Shown here one piece after another: positions 39,013 to 47,521 of a stretch of DNA of 64,000 bases. The notes under the pieces are model-generated. The model was not told the origin of the DNA. It did no database searches and saw only the letters and a list, made by a program, of their open reading frames with translations. The translations under genes and the position numbers were made by a program. This DNA is from Polynucleobacter necessarius (GTDB lineage Bacteria > Pseudomonadota > Gammaproteobacteria > Burkholderiales > Burkholderiaceae). Location of the stretch: contig NZ_LT615227.1 of the NCBI RefSeq assembly GCF_900096755.1, positions 1,331,822 to 1,395,821 on the forward strand. Reading direction: 5' to 3'. The stretch's first letter is position 1. Every line of letters starts with the position of its first letter.

Positions 39013-39974
39013 ATGAAAAAAATTAAATTGCTTTTAGCATTTGCCCTAACCGGCTTGGTGAGCCTAGTTCAGGCAATTACTTTGCCTGGTCCAGTAGTCA
39101 GTGCCGATTGGTTGTCCAATAATCTATCTGATGTTCAGATAATTGAAGTAAGAACGGATTTAGCAAGCTACCTCAGAAACCCTGAATTTGATACCGACAA
39201 AAAGACTGGTAAGAAATTCCTAGTAGAAGTAGGTGGCCATATTGCTAATTCAACACTCCTAGATTTTAAGAAAGTTCGTGTTGAGCGCTTAGTAGATGGT
39301 AAGAAGATTAAGTTTCTAATTCCTGAAAAAGCAGATTTTGAGAAGCTGGTTCAATCTTTAGGTGTCAACTCTGATAAGCCGATTGTGCTCGTGCCTATTG
39401 GCCAGGATATGTCCGATATCGACGAGGCTTTAAGAACCTATTGGTCATTCAAGGTGTATGGCGGAGATCAAGTGGCTGTGCTGGATGGCTCGGTGAGGGG
39501 CGTGAATATGTAACTACCAATGCTCAAAAAGCGACTGGCAATTGGTCTGCAAAAGCATATCGCAAAGAATTAATCGCCAGTTCAGATGATGTAGCTGCTG
39601 CGTCCAAAGCAGGTAAGCCACAATTATTGGATGCGCGTCAGCCTGCCCAATACTTAGGTCTTGCAAAACGTCCAGATGTGCTGACTTTTGGCCATATTGC
39701 GGGCTCAAAAGAGTTGGCGCCTGAATTGTTAGCAAAGCCAAGCAATGGCGCATTGTATTTCTGGCAGAAAAATACTTATGACGCATTAATGGCAGCCAAT
39801 GGTTTAAGTGTGAAATGGCCAACAATTGCTTATTGCAATACCGGGCACTTAGCAGCTGGCGGTTGGTTTGTAATGTCGGAGCTAGTGGGAAATAAATCCA
39901 CCAAGTTATACGATGGTTCTTTGTATCTTTGGACGCTTGAAGGTCGTCCATTGGTCGGTGTTCCGCTGAACTAA
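39013..39974 (+). pseudogene. Exported two-domain sulfurtransferase (rhodanese type), frameshifted
   Basis: The gene begins with a signal peptide (KKIKLLLAFALTGLVSLVQA) and a first rhodanese-like domain without catalytic Cys (SADWLSNNLSDVQIIEVRTD). The frame breaks at four G (39497-39500) and stops at once; one frame over, reading continues with REYVTTNAQKATGNWSAKAY and the catalytic domain (KPQLLDARQPAQYLGL, then AYCNTGHLAAGGWFV with the active Cys). One missing G explains the break. This is a thiosulfate or 3-mercaptopyruvate sulfurtransferase type of protein. Without repair only the inactive first domain is made. It is followed by arsR 11 bases later. Confidence 0.85.
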
Positions 39975-39985
39975 GAGCGCTCGTC

Positions 39986-40303
39986 ATGCCAGCGCTTAAG
40001 GGCAGTATCGATCTAGAGAGGATGCAGTCATCAGCAGACGATGCTCGTCGCTTGATGAAAGCACTCTCAAATAGAGACCGCATGTTGTTGCTATGCCAGA
40101 TAAGTCAGGGAGAGCTATGCGTTGGTGAGCTCGAGGAATGTCTTGATATTCATCAGCCCACCCTATCCTAGCAACTCACTGTTCTGAGAAATGAAGAGCT
40201 GGTCCAAACCAGAAGAGATGGTAAGCAAATCTATTATTCACTTTCTAATCGGATTGCTTTGGAAGTGATGAATGTGCTTTATCAAAATTACTGCAGTAAA
40301 TAA
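39986..40303 (+). pseudogene. ArsR-family persulfide-sensor repressor (BigR/SqrR-like), amber in the DNA-binding helix
   Basis: A winged-helix repressor of about 105 residues. ALSNRDRMLLLCQISQGELC is followed by VGELEECLDIHQPTLS, then a TAG at 40169-40171. The same frame then resumes with QLTVLRNEELVQTRRDGKQI and ends VMNVLYQNYCSK. The family has Gln at the stop position (TLSQQLxVLR), so CAG to TAG fits. Two cysteines, one in LLCQIS and one near the C-terminus in QNYC, match the dithiol pair with which BigR and SqrR sense persulfide. It was probably a sulfide-responsive repressor of the preceding YeeE/rhodanese genes. The truncation removes half the recognition helix and the wing. Confidence 0.85.
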
Positions 40304-40320
40304 CCAAAAGGGGTCTTAAT

Positions 40321-40539
40321 ATGAAATGCAATGTCGGTGGTGTTGATCGTATGTTACGTATGGTGGTTGGCTTAGTGTTAATTGGTCTAGCCGTAACCGG
40401 AACTGTTGGTGCATGGGGTTGGATTGGTGTTGTACCTCTCGCAACGGGTCTATTTAGATTTTGCCCAGCGTACCCACTCCTAGGAATTAATACTTGTGGC
40501 ACTGATTCTTCATGTGGCGGCGGCGGTTGCTGTAAATAA
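40321..40539 (+). CDS. DUF2892 small membrane protein with Cys-rich tail
   Basis: A 72-residue protein with two membrane helices (MLRMVVGLVLIGLAVTGTVG and WGWIGVVPLATGLFRFCPAY), matching DUF2892. That domain is also the membrane part of the YgaP rhodanese. The C-terminus LGINTCGTDSSCGGGGCCK carries four cysteines in 14 residues. It follows the BigR-like gene and is ended by a strong terminator. It may tether or receive sulfane sulfur at the membrane; this is inference from neighbours. Intact. Confidence 0.8.
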   Translation: MKCNVGGVDRMLRMVVGLVLIGLAVTGTVGAWGWIGVVPLATGLFRFCPAYPLLGINTCGTDSSCGGGGCCK

Positions 40540-40550
40540 GTTGACTATAT

Positions 40551-40580
40551 AAAAAAGGGCAACTGAGGTTGCCCTTTTTT
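40551..40580 (+). terminator. Intrinsic terminator
   Basis: AAAAAAGGGCAAC-TGAG-GTTGCCCTTTTTT, a perfect 13-bp stem with A and T runs on either side. It sits between DUF2892 (plus) and the UbiA gene (minus), so it works for both directions. Confidence 0.93.
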
Positions 40581-40594
40581 ATACCCAAATTTAA

Positions 40595-41489
40595 TTACCG
40601 CCACAGTAGTCCTATGAGTAATAGAAGGGAATACAGATGTATTGCCACTAAATTATTCAAAATAAGTTTCTTAATTGCATCTTTTCGAACCATTGCTCTT
40701 GATATTTGATTGGCGCAAAATATAAATACTGGAAGTACAGATAAGGTAATCAACGTTTGAATTGGAATCCCATAAAAATAAATTCCAATTATTTGAAGGG
40801 TATAAGCTGCAATTAATATGCCCGTATACCAGGCACGCAATTCATGAGGGCTACTCTTGGCAGCAAGAGTTAACTTTTGTGCAAGCCGATCTGCCTCAAT
40901 ATCTGGGATCTGATTTATTAGCAGGATATTGGAAGCCATTAATCCATATGCAAGTCCAATCGGGATTGTCTGGTAAGCATTATTGGTTGTTTGCATAAAG
41001 GCGAATCCGATAACCACAAGCGACCATGCAATAGCTATAGATAACTCTCCGAGAACCCCCCTAGACATCAGCTGCAGTGGTGGTGCGGAGTATGTCCATG
41101 CGGCGGTTACTCCAATGAACCCCAGCGGTATTAAGAGCCATGTAGTTTGCGAGCAAATATATAAGCCAATGAAGACGCTAAGTATGATTAGCGCAAAACC
41201 AAGCTGATATATTTCGATTGGCTTTATGGTTTTGTATAAAGCGGCTGCCGCCAGTAAATGGTGAAATTCGATTGCGATTATTTTCATCGCTACCATTGAG
41301 GTGATCAAAGTAATCATTTATTAAATTAGCTCCAGCATGTATGCAAAGGGCCAAAGTCACAGCAAGCAGGTTGATTGCCATAGACTCATTTCTAGAGCTT
41401 GGAATCGAAAGCCCAATAAGGCAGCCTAAAAGGGTAATTGTGAGAAATGCGGGCCGAGTTGCTAGAAATAACTTGAGGACCATGCTCAT
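40595..41489 (-). pseudogene. UbiA-family prenyltransferase, frameshifted
   Basis: Integral-membrane prenyltransferase family (ubiquinone/menaquinone/heme O type). The first part from ATG 41489 includes the prenyl-diphosphate Mg site NDYFDHLNGSDEN. At a T run (41230-41233) the frame changes; the rest reads from KTIKPIEIYQLGFALIILSV through AWTYSAPPLQL and the second Asp-rich site NQIPDIEADRLAQKL to the stop at 40595. One extra or two missing A residues on the coding strand explain it. Repaired length would be about 298 residues with eight helices. The substrate is unknown; it is most like MenA-type proteins. The upstream gene in the same direction is modC, 21 bases away. Confidence 0.8.
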
Positions 41490-41510
41490 GGCGATATAGA
41501 TCTATGCAGA

Positions 41511-42620
41511 TTAGTGGCCAACAAATCGCCTAGGGTCGTTGATTGGGTGTAACGGCATGATGTGAATTTGATTGCCATCTAATTCAATATGCATTTGACT
41601 GCCAACTTCCATATTTAGTCTTTTAACTTCAGATGCAGATGCAACCCATTCAATTTTATGCACGCTATTTTGAATTTGTAGTTGGATCACCGCAATTTGA
41701 CCTAAGACACTAATCTCTGCGGCACTGGCGGGAATACTGGTCGCTGTTGGCGCGCTATGGATACTTAAGCCATCTTGTGGAATTACCCATGCCACTTGCG
41801 CATTTGGAGGGATTTTGCCCTTATCGGCCACGGTAAAGGTTTTATCGCAGCCATCCCAAGTGAGATTGCCTTCATTAAATATGCCATGAAATAAATTGCT
41901 GATGCCAACCAACTCGGCTACACGTGAGTTTCTAGGTTTTTGAAACAACACCTGCGGCGGAGCAGTTTGCAAGCTAATGCCGGCATCAATAACGGTAATC
42001 TGATCGGCAAGCAAGCTTGCTTCTCTCAAGTCGTGAGTAACAAGCAGGATTGGAATATTCAAGTCTTTGCGTAATTCGGCAAGAGTTTTATAAAGACTTT
42101 GACGTGTTGGTGCATCAATGGCTGAAAAAGGCTCATCCAGTAATAAGATTTTCGGATTTTTTGCTAATGCACGTGCAAGCGCAACACGTTGCTGTTGGCC
42201 GCCAGAAAGTTGGTGCGGCATGCGATTTGCAAGCTCGGGAATTCCCATGCGATCTAACAGCTCTTGAGCGTTTTTTTTGCGCTCTGCTGCGGTGATGGCG
42301 GAGTTGTGCAGAGGGATTGCTACGTTCTCAATAGCTGAAAGGTGCGGAAAGAGTGCGTATTGCTGGAATAAGAATCCACATGAGCGCTCCGCTGGAGGTA
42401 GATCTGTATAGGCCCCAGAAATTTCATTGGCTTCCAACCAAACTTTGCCATCGCACTCAATTTTGCCTACTTTGGCCAGGCTAAGGCCAGCTATTGCTCT
42501 GAGTGTGTTGGTCTTACCGCTGCCGGAAGGCCCTACAAGGGCGTGTAATTGACCGGCTGCACATTCCAGGTTGATCTGAAGTGGGTTGGGTGCCGTCTGG
42601 CTAATTTTTAGCTTAAGCAT
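41511..42620 (-). CDS. modC: Molybdate ABC transporter ATP-binding protein
   Basis: ATPase of a molybdate importer. From ATG 42620 the 369-residue protein has Walker A ([18 protein letters not shown]), the ABC signature [16 protein letters not shown], Walker [13 protein letters not shown] and H-loop [16 protein letters not shown]-terminal OB-fold sequence (TOBE/Mop type, about 280-360) is typical of ModC. Its start overlaps the modB stop. The frame is intact, but its permease partner modB is broken. No modA is present in the window. Confidence 0.85.
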   Translation of the reverse strand: MLKLKISQTAPNPLQINLECAAGQLHALVGPSGSGKTNTLRAIAGLSLAKVGKIECDGKVWLEANEISGAYTDLPPAERSCGFLFQQYALFPHLSAIENVAIPLHNSAITAAERKKNAQELLDRMGIPELANRMPHQLSGGQQQRVALARALAKNPKILLLDEPFSAIDAPTRQSLYKTLAELRKDLNIPILLVTHDLREASLLADQITVIDAGISLQTAPPQVLFQKPRNSRVAELVGISNLFHGIFNEGNLTWDGCDKTFTVADKGKIPPNAQVAWVIPQDGLSIHSAPTATSIPASAAEISVLGQIAVIQLQIQNSVHKIEWVASASEVKRLNMEVGSQMHIELDGNQIHIMPLHPINDPRRFVGH

Positions 42621-43277
42621 CAGCCTTGCCCTCGATTGGAGTAGTTCGATGTTTTCCGAATACCCCATAAGAAACTGCAATCGCGATGAGGGAAGTTCCG
42701 AGTAGTAATGAGGCTAAGGCTCCGGCACCCGCAGTGTCAAAGCTTTGCACCTTGTCATATATTGAAATGGCAACAACGGTCTTGGTTTCGCCTGGAATGG
42801 CGCCGCCCACCATTAATACGACCCCAAACTCCCCGAGTGTGTGCAAAAGTCAGTACAGCGGCGCTAGTAATACGTAATACCTCTCCAGGCTAATGGAAGC
42901 TCAATTAAATGAAAAATTTGCCATTTTGATAGGCCGCTGACCTGAGCCGCCTCTCTGATATCTGGATTTATAGCTTCAAAGGCGCGTTGAATCGGTTGAA
43001 TGGCAAAGGGGAGGTTCACAATAAGAGAGGCAATCAGGATTCCCGTAAACGAAAACACTAAAGGAAAGCTAAATAGGCTTTTGCCGCCAAGACCTGCCAA
43101 CAGGTAGTAGCCCAGAACAGTTGGGGGTAGAACTAAGGGAAGGGCTAAAGCAGCCTCGATCCAGGGCTTGCTTTTATCGAGCTGAAGCAAGGAGTGTGCC
43201 ACCCAGACCCCAAATGGGATGATGAGGACCAGGGTCCACAGCGCAAGCTTTAGCGAAAGAATTGCTTCCATATCCAT
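42613..43277 (-). pseudogene. modB: Molybdate ABC transporter permease, two frame lesions
   Basis: From the ATG at 43277 the protein reads as ModB (ALWTLVLIIPFGVWVAHSLL, LALPLVLPPTVLGYYLL, IREAAQVSGLSKWQIFHLIE). After WRGIT the frame runs into a stop at 42864. An imperfect 7-base duplication (TATTACGTATTAC on the coding strand, about 42871-42885) lies here. Downstream, the ModB C-terminus resumes (HTLGEFGVVLMVGGAIPGET, TGAGALASLLLG in part) in another frame after a shortened CA repeat (CACACAC, near 42845). Both lesions are slippage-type changes. The permease is very probably non-functional. Confidence 0.85.
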
Positions 43278-43342
43278 GGTTTGATTGTATTGTTTAGCAA
43301 TATAGGGTATCTCACTATATCGAATTGTCTCAGCGCAGGGTC

Positions 43343-43362
43343 AAATATATACGCATATATAA
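43343..43362. promoter_or_regulatory. AT-rich inverted repeat, candidate SoxR operator
   Basis: In the 100-base region between the divergent modB and soxR-like genes, AATATATACGCATATATAAG has arms TATATA and ATATAT around ACGC. The octamer ATACGCAT (43349-43356) recurs in inverted form in the rhodanese promoter palindrome at 36254-36261. ArsR-type SoxR represses its own and sox transcription in other sulfur oxidisers, so this is a good operator candidate. Confidence 0.5.
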
Positions 43363-43377
43363 GGCATCGATTTTTTT

Positions 43378-43713
43378 GTGAAATCTAAGGTTCAAAAAGC
43401 TACGAAAAACTTTACTCCAAAACAGATGGAGAGGGTCTTTTCTCAAGTGGCGGCCTATTTCAATGTCCTTTCTGAGCCTGCACGCTTACGCATTATGTAT
43501 GCGGTCTGTAGCGGTGAAAAATCTGTTTCTGAAGTTGTTGAGATGTGTGGCACGAGTCAGGCAAACGTCTCACGACATTTATTAGCTCTTCATAAAGCCG
43601 GAATTTTAATGAGGCGAAAAGAGGGTGTAACGGTTTATTACTCGATTGCGGATAACGCGACCGTAGAGATGTGTCAGACAGTCTGCGCAAAGATTGCTGA
43701 AGGCATTCACTAA
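43378..43713 (+). CDS. soxR: ArsR-family regulator, SoxR-like
   Basis: A 111-residue winged-helix repressor, probably started by GTG at 43378. The HTH core is EPARLRIMYAVCSGEKSVSE and GTSQANVSRHLLALHKAGIL; the wing is RRKEGVTVYYSI. Four cysteines are present (AVCSG, EMCGT, EMCQT, TVCAK), fitting thiol-based sensing as in SoxR of thiosulfate oxidisers. It sits directly upstream of soxC and divergent from modB. It is the only regulator of the island in this window with an intact frame. Confidence 0.82.
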   Translation: MKSKVQKATKNFTPKQMERVFSQVAAYFNVLSEPARLRIMYAVCSGEKSVSEVVEMCGTSQANVSRHLLALHKAGILMRRKEGVTVYYSIADNATVEMCQTVCAKIAEGIH

Positions 43714-43761
43714 GAGTAGTTAATAAGTTTTGCAGTAAATCACTTTTTAAGTAGAGGTCAA

Positions 43762-44682
43762 ATGACTAAGAAGCAAATTGAATTGAGCGCTGAGGATATT
43801 TCTGCGGTTGAGAAGCCTGCCAATAGGGCGCGTTTAGTTAAGGCGCCAGAGCACTTTATCTCTCAAGAGTTAATTGCCGACATCAATGCCAATGGTCTTG
43901 ATGAAACGCGTCGTGGCTTCTTGCGCAAAGGATTTATGTCCGCAGCTGGCGGCGCCGCTGGCTTTTGCTGCTGGTGAGGGAGATCCGGCGATTCTTGAAA
44001 AACAAGAGTGGCAGACTACACTTGGAAAGAACGTTGCCACTATGCCGTATGGCATGCCATCAATTTGGAGAGCTGTTTAGACGATACGATTGTTGCTTGG
44101 AGTATGAATGGAGAGATGCTCCGTCCAGAGAATGGCTTCCCCCTGCGCTTGGTAGTGCCTGGCGTGCAAGGCGTTAGCTGGGTTAAGTGGCTACGCCGTT
44201 TAGAAGTGGGTGATATGCCATGGAATGCAAAAGATGAAGCGGTTCACTATATTGAACTCATGCCAGATGGTATGCATCGCCAATATGCGTCTATTCAAGA
44301 ATGTAAATCTGTAATTACTACCCCTTCTGGTGGCCAGCAATTGCTAGATAATGGTTTCTATAACGTCAGTGGTATGGCTTGGTCGGGTCGAGGCAAGATT
44401 AGGCGTGTAGATGTCTCATTTGATGGCGGCAACAACTGGCGTCAAGCGCGCCTGGAGACCCCGGTTCTTACTAAGTCCATTACACGTTTCAATATTGATT
44501 GGGTGTGGGATGGCTCACCTGCAATATTGCAATCTAGAGCTGTGGATGACACCGGCTACATCCAGCCTTCGATCAAGGTTTTACGCGATCTGCGCGGCAA
44601 CCGTTCGATTTATCACAATAATGCAATTCAGTCATGGAAATTGGATTCAAACGGCGAGGTGAGCAATGTTCAAGTCGGTTAA
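43762..44682 (+). pseudogene. soxC: Sulfane dehydrogenase subunit SoxC, internal deletion and frameshift
   Basis: SoxC is the molybdenum subunit that with SoxD oxidises SoxY-bound sulfane sulfur. The N-terminus with Tat-type signal (DETRRGFLRKGFMSAAGGAA) is in frame one and stops at 43977. Frame two continues AAGEGDPAILEKQEWQTTLG up to MPYGMPS (about 44063). The next recognisable SoxC sequence is DDTIVAWSMNGEMLRPENGF in a third frame. About 160-180 residues of the sulfite-oxidase fold, including the region with the molybdenum-ligating Cys, are absent. The C-terminal dimerisation domain (EVGDMPWNAKDEAVHYIELM through GNRSIYHNNAIQSW) is preserved. The product cannot be an active sulfane dehydrogenase. 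Its end overlaps soxD by 17 bases. Confidence 0.9.
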
Positions 44683-45754
44683 CTTTATTGCTCGTTTGAG
44701 CTTGCTGAGTCTCGCAGTCTTTTCGACTCAGATTTCTATTGCACAAAGCACGCAGGGCTCCTCTAAGCTTCCTGGGATTGGCCGTAACGCAACTCCTGCA
44801 GAGGTGATTGCATGGGATATTGATGTCCGTCCGGACTTTAAAGGTCTACCAAAGGGATCTGGCTCTGTTCAGCAGGGTCAAGCAATTTGGGAATCTAAGT
44901 GCGCTAGCTGCCACGGTGTCTTTGGCGAGTCGAATGAGATCTTTACCCCGATCGCTGGCGGTACAACTACTGATAATATTAAGACCGGAAGAGTTGCTTC
45001 TTTAGCTGATCGTAAGCAGCCACAGCGGACTACTTTAATGAAGGTGCCTACAGTTTCTACATTGTGGGATTACATTTATCGTGCCGTGCCATGGAATGCG
45101 CCTAGATCATTAACGCCGGATGATACCTATGCCGTAGTTGCGTTCATATTAAGTTTGGGTGAAATTGTTCCGGATGATTTTGTGCTAAGTAACGCCAATA
45201 TTGCTGAAGTGCAGAAGAAGATGCCCAATCGCAATGGCATGACGCGCAATCATGGATTCTGGAGTGTTAATGGAAAGCCTGATGTGAACGGTTCATCTTG
45301 TATGACTAATTGCGTTAAGTTTGTGCAAATCGGCTCGACCCTTCCAGATTTCGCAAGGAATGCCCATGGCAATATTGCAGAGCAAAATCGCTTGTATGGA
45401 CCATATCGCGGTTCAGACTCAACTAAGCCGCCAATTGCTAAGTTATCAGGATCATCGGGTGAAGGTCTGGCCCATGCGTCCGATACTCATGCTGCCTCTA
45501 CCAAGGGTCCTGCAGCATTGTTTAAAAACGAAAACTGTTCTGCTTGCCATGCACCAAACGCCAAATTAGTTGGCCCATCCATTGCCGATATTGCTGCGAA
45601 ATACCAGGGACAGAGTGGGGCCCAAGAAAAGCTCATGGCTAAGGTCAAAAATGGGGGTTCATGGGTTTGGGGGGCTATTCCAATGCCGCCGCAGTCTCAG
45701 TTATCGGATGAGGATAGGGCAACACTTGTCCGCTGGGTTCTCACCGGACAATAG
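44666..45754 (+). CDS. soxD: Sulfane dehydrogenase diheme cytochrome c subunit
   Basis: Electron-accepting partner of SoxC. The 362-residue protein has a signal peptide (residues 1 to about 26) and two heme c sites: CASCH in the N-terminal domain and CSACH near residue 288. GAIPMPPQSQLSDEDRATLV supplies the Met ligand of the second heme. A linker between domains contains CMTNCVKF. The frame is intact even though soxC is broken. The ATG at 44666 lies within the end of soxC. Confidence 0.92.
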   Translation: MFKSVNFIARLSLLSLAVFSTQISIAQSTQGSSKLPGIGRNATPAEVIAWDIDVRPDFKGLPKGSGSVQQGQAIWESKCASCHGVFGESNEIFTPIAGGTTTDNIKTGRVASLADRKQPQRTTLMKVPTVSTLWDYIYRAVPWNAPRSLTPDDTYAVVAFILSLGEIVPDDFVLSNANIAEVQKKMPNRNGMTRNHGFWSVNGKPDVNGSSCMTNCVKFVQIGSTLPDFARNAHGNIAEQNRLYGPYRGSDSTKPPIAKLSGSSGEGLAHASDTHAASTKGPAALFKNENCSACHAPNAKLVGPSIADIAAKYQGQSGAQEKLMAKVKNGGSWVWGAIPMPPQSQLSDEDRATLVRWVLTGQ

Positions 45755-45821
45755 ATTTACAGAAGGTTTTTTGAAATACCGCTATATTTGATACCAAGAG
45801 TAGATTATTAAAGGAGTTTTT

Positions 45822-46274
45822 ATGAATCAGCAGCGACGCAGTTTATTGAAATATTCAGCTGTTTTCGGCTTGATGGCTTCTGCAGGTCTTATTAGCGTAG
45901 CCCAAGCTCAAGAGTGGAATAAAGCCGCTTTTGAAGGCAAGAGCCTTGATGACGTATTCAAAATCCTTGGCGCAGGTAGCCCTGACAAGTCTGGTGCAGT
46001 AACTTTGAATGCCCCTGATATTGCGGAAAATGGTGCGGTAGTTCCAGTTGGAATTGTCACAACACTGAAAGCAGAGCAAATGGCTATCTTGGTTGAGAAA
46101 AACCCAAGTGCATTGGCTGCGCAATTCTTCATTCCTTCTGGTACAGAGCCATTTGTTACTACTCGTATCAAGATGGGTCAAACCTCCAACGTATACGCCT
46201 TGGTTAAAGCCGACGGCAAATGGAGTATGGCTGTTAAGGAAGTGAAAGTTACTTTAGGTGGTTGCGGCGGTTAA
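45822..46274 (+). CDS. soxY: Thiosulfate oxidation carrier protein SoxY
   Basis: Carrier subunit that holds the substrate sulfur covalently through Sox turnover. The 150-residue protein has a Tat signal (QQRRSLLKYSAVFGLM) and the hallmark C-terminal swinging arm GGCGG, whose Cys carries the sulfur adduct. The start ATG at 45822 follows AAAGGAG. soxZ follows 48 bases later. Intact. Confidence 0.95.
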   Translation: MNQQRRSLLKYSAVFGLMASAGLISVAQAQEWNKAAFEGKSLDDVFKILGAGSPDKSGAVTLNAPDIAENGAVVPVGIVTTLKAEQMAILVEKNPSALAAQFFIPSGTEPFVTTRIKMGQTSNVYALVKADGKWSMAVKEVKVTLGGCGG

Positions 46275-46322
46275 TTGCCCCCAACAACTAAACCATTAAT
46301 TACTAGATTACAAGAGGAAAAC

Positions 46323-46631
46323 ATGGCTGATCCAATGCGCGTTAGAGCTGCTGAGAACGGTGGAATTGTGGACGTAAAGATTTTGATGAAACACGACATG
46401 GAGTTTGGTCAGCGTAAAGATGCTGCCGGTAAAACGATTCCTGCATGGTTCATCAGCACTATCAACGTCAAAGCAAATGGTAAAGATGTACTGAATGGTC
46501 AGTTTGGTCCAGCAGTTTCTAAGGATCCATTTTTGAACTTCAAATACAAAGGCGCCAAAGGCGCCAAGATTGTTGTGAGCTGGGTGGATAGCAAAGGCGA
46601 CAAGCGTACCGACGAAGCAACTGCCTCTTAA
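46323..46631 (+). CDS. soxZ: Thiosulfate oxidation carrier complex protein SoxZ
   Basis: Partner of SoxY in the sulfur carrier complex. From ATG 46323 (ADPMRVRAAENGGIVDVKIL) it has 102 residues, with HDMEFGQRKDAAGKTIPAWF and GPAVSKDPFLNFKYKG as SoxZ signatures. No signal peptide, as expected for a protein exported together with SoxY. AGAGGAAA lies before the start. Intact. Confidence 0.95.
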   Translation: MADPMRVRAAENGGIVDVKILMKHDMEFGQRKDAAGKTIPAWFISTINVKANGKDVLNGQFGPAVSKDPFLNFKYKGAKGAKIVVSWVDSKGDKRTDEATAS

Positions 46632-46686
46632 GCGCTGGTCGATTAAATAAATCTTTACCATCTCATGAGTTTTGAAAGGGTTGCAA

Positions 46687-47502
46687 ATGCAGCGTAAATT
46701 TACTTTAGGGCTAGCCACGGGATTTTTGGCTACCTTATTAATGGTGTCGTCGTCAGTCTCAGCACAAAATAGTGCAACAGACGATATTGCAAAATATCGC
46801 GAGATGATTGCTGATGGCAGCCCTTCTGAGCTTTATGAGGCGGCTGGTGAAGATTTATGGAAAAAGCCTGCTGGCCCAAAGAACGCCACTTTGGAAAAGT
46901 GTGATTTAGGTTTAGGGCCTGGAGTGGTGAAGGGCGCGGCAGCTCAGTTGCCACGCTATTTCAAGGACACTAATAAAGTTCAAGATCTTGAGTCCCGTTT
47001 AATGACTTGTATGCAGAAGCTACAAGGGCGTGATCCGCAAGAGATGGTGGATGCGCCGTTTCAAAAGGGCCCCAAGAAAGATATGGAGGCTATTGTTGCT
47101 TACGTAGCCACCTTATCTAAAGGCGAAAAGATTAAAGTTAGCACAGCACATCCAAAAGAAAAAGAAATGTATGAGCTTGGTAAGCGCGCATTCTTCTTCC
47201 AAGGTGGTCCAATGGATTTCTCGTGCGCCTCTTGTCACGGTGAAGATGGTAAGCGTATTCGCTTGCAAGATTTGCCAAACATCACAACCCAAAAGGGTGC
47301 CGCAATGGGGTGGGGTTATTGGCCTGCGTATCGCGTATCAAGTGGGCAGTTCTGGACGATGCAGCAACGTTTGAATGATTGCTACCGTCAGCAACGTTCC
47401 CCATTCCCGATTTATGCCTCTGATTTAACTGTGGCTATATCTATGCATATGGCCAAGAACGCTAATGGCGGGACAGTTGAAACCCCTGGTTTGAAGCGTT
47501 AA
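46687..47502 (+). CDS. soxA: Sulfur oxidation c-type cytochrome SoxA
   Basis: With SoxX it couples thiosulfate to the SoxY cysteine. I place the start at the ATG at 46687, 5 bases after GAAAGGG, giving 271 residues with a signal peptide ending VSAQNSA. One heme site, CASCH, is present near residue 175. The N-terminal domain keeps cysteines (EKCDLG, MTCMQK) but no CxxCH, so it is a monoheme SoxA. RLNDCYRQQRSPF contains the Cys that becomes the active-site persulfide ligand. Intact. Confidence 0.93.
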   Translation: MQRKFTLGLATGFLATLLMVSSSVSAQNSATDDIAKYREMIADGSPSELYEAAGEDLWKKPAGPKNATLEKCDLGLGPGVVKGAAAQLPRYFKDTNKVQDLESRLMTCMQKLQGRDPQEMVDAPFQKGPKKDMEAIVAYVATLSKGEKIKVSTAHPKEKEMYELGKRAFFFQGGPMDFSCASCHGEDGKRIRLQDLPNITTQKGAAMGWGYWPAYRVSSGQFWTMQQRLNDCYRQQRSPFPIYASDLTVAISMHMAKNANGGTVETPGLKR

Positions 47503-47521
47503 TGGATAAGAGACAGAGACT

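Noticed and set aside
39986..40303. Programmed recoding of TAG as an amino acid (two lone amber codons)
   Set aside because: Only two such TAG codons were found, replacing different residues (Trp and Gln), and no suppressor tRNA or recoding signal is visible. Many genes, for example fimV and folC's neighbours, use ordinary stops. Simple nonsense mutation is preferred.
44008..44682. A stand-alone small SoxC-like gene starting at 44008
   Set aside because: Its first about 20 residues are out-of-frame reading of the SoxC N-terminal region; only the part from DDTIVAW on is SoxC. It is the 3' remnant of one deleted gene.
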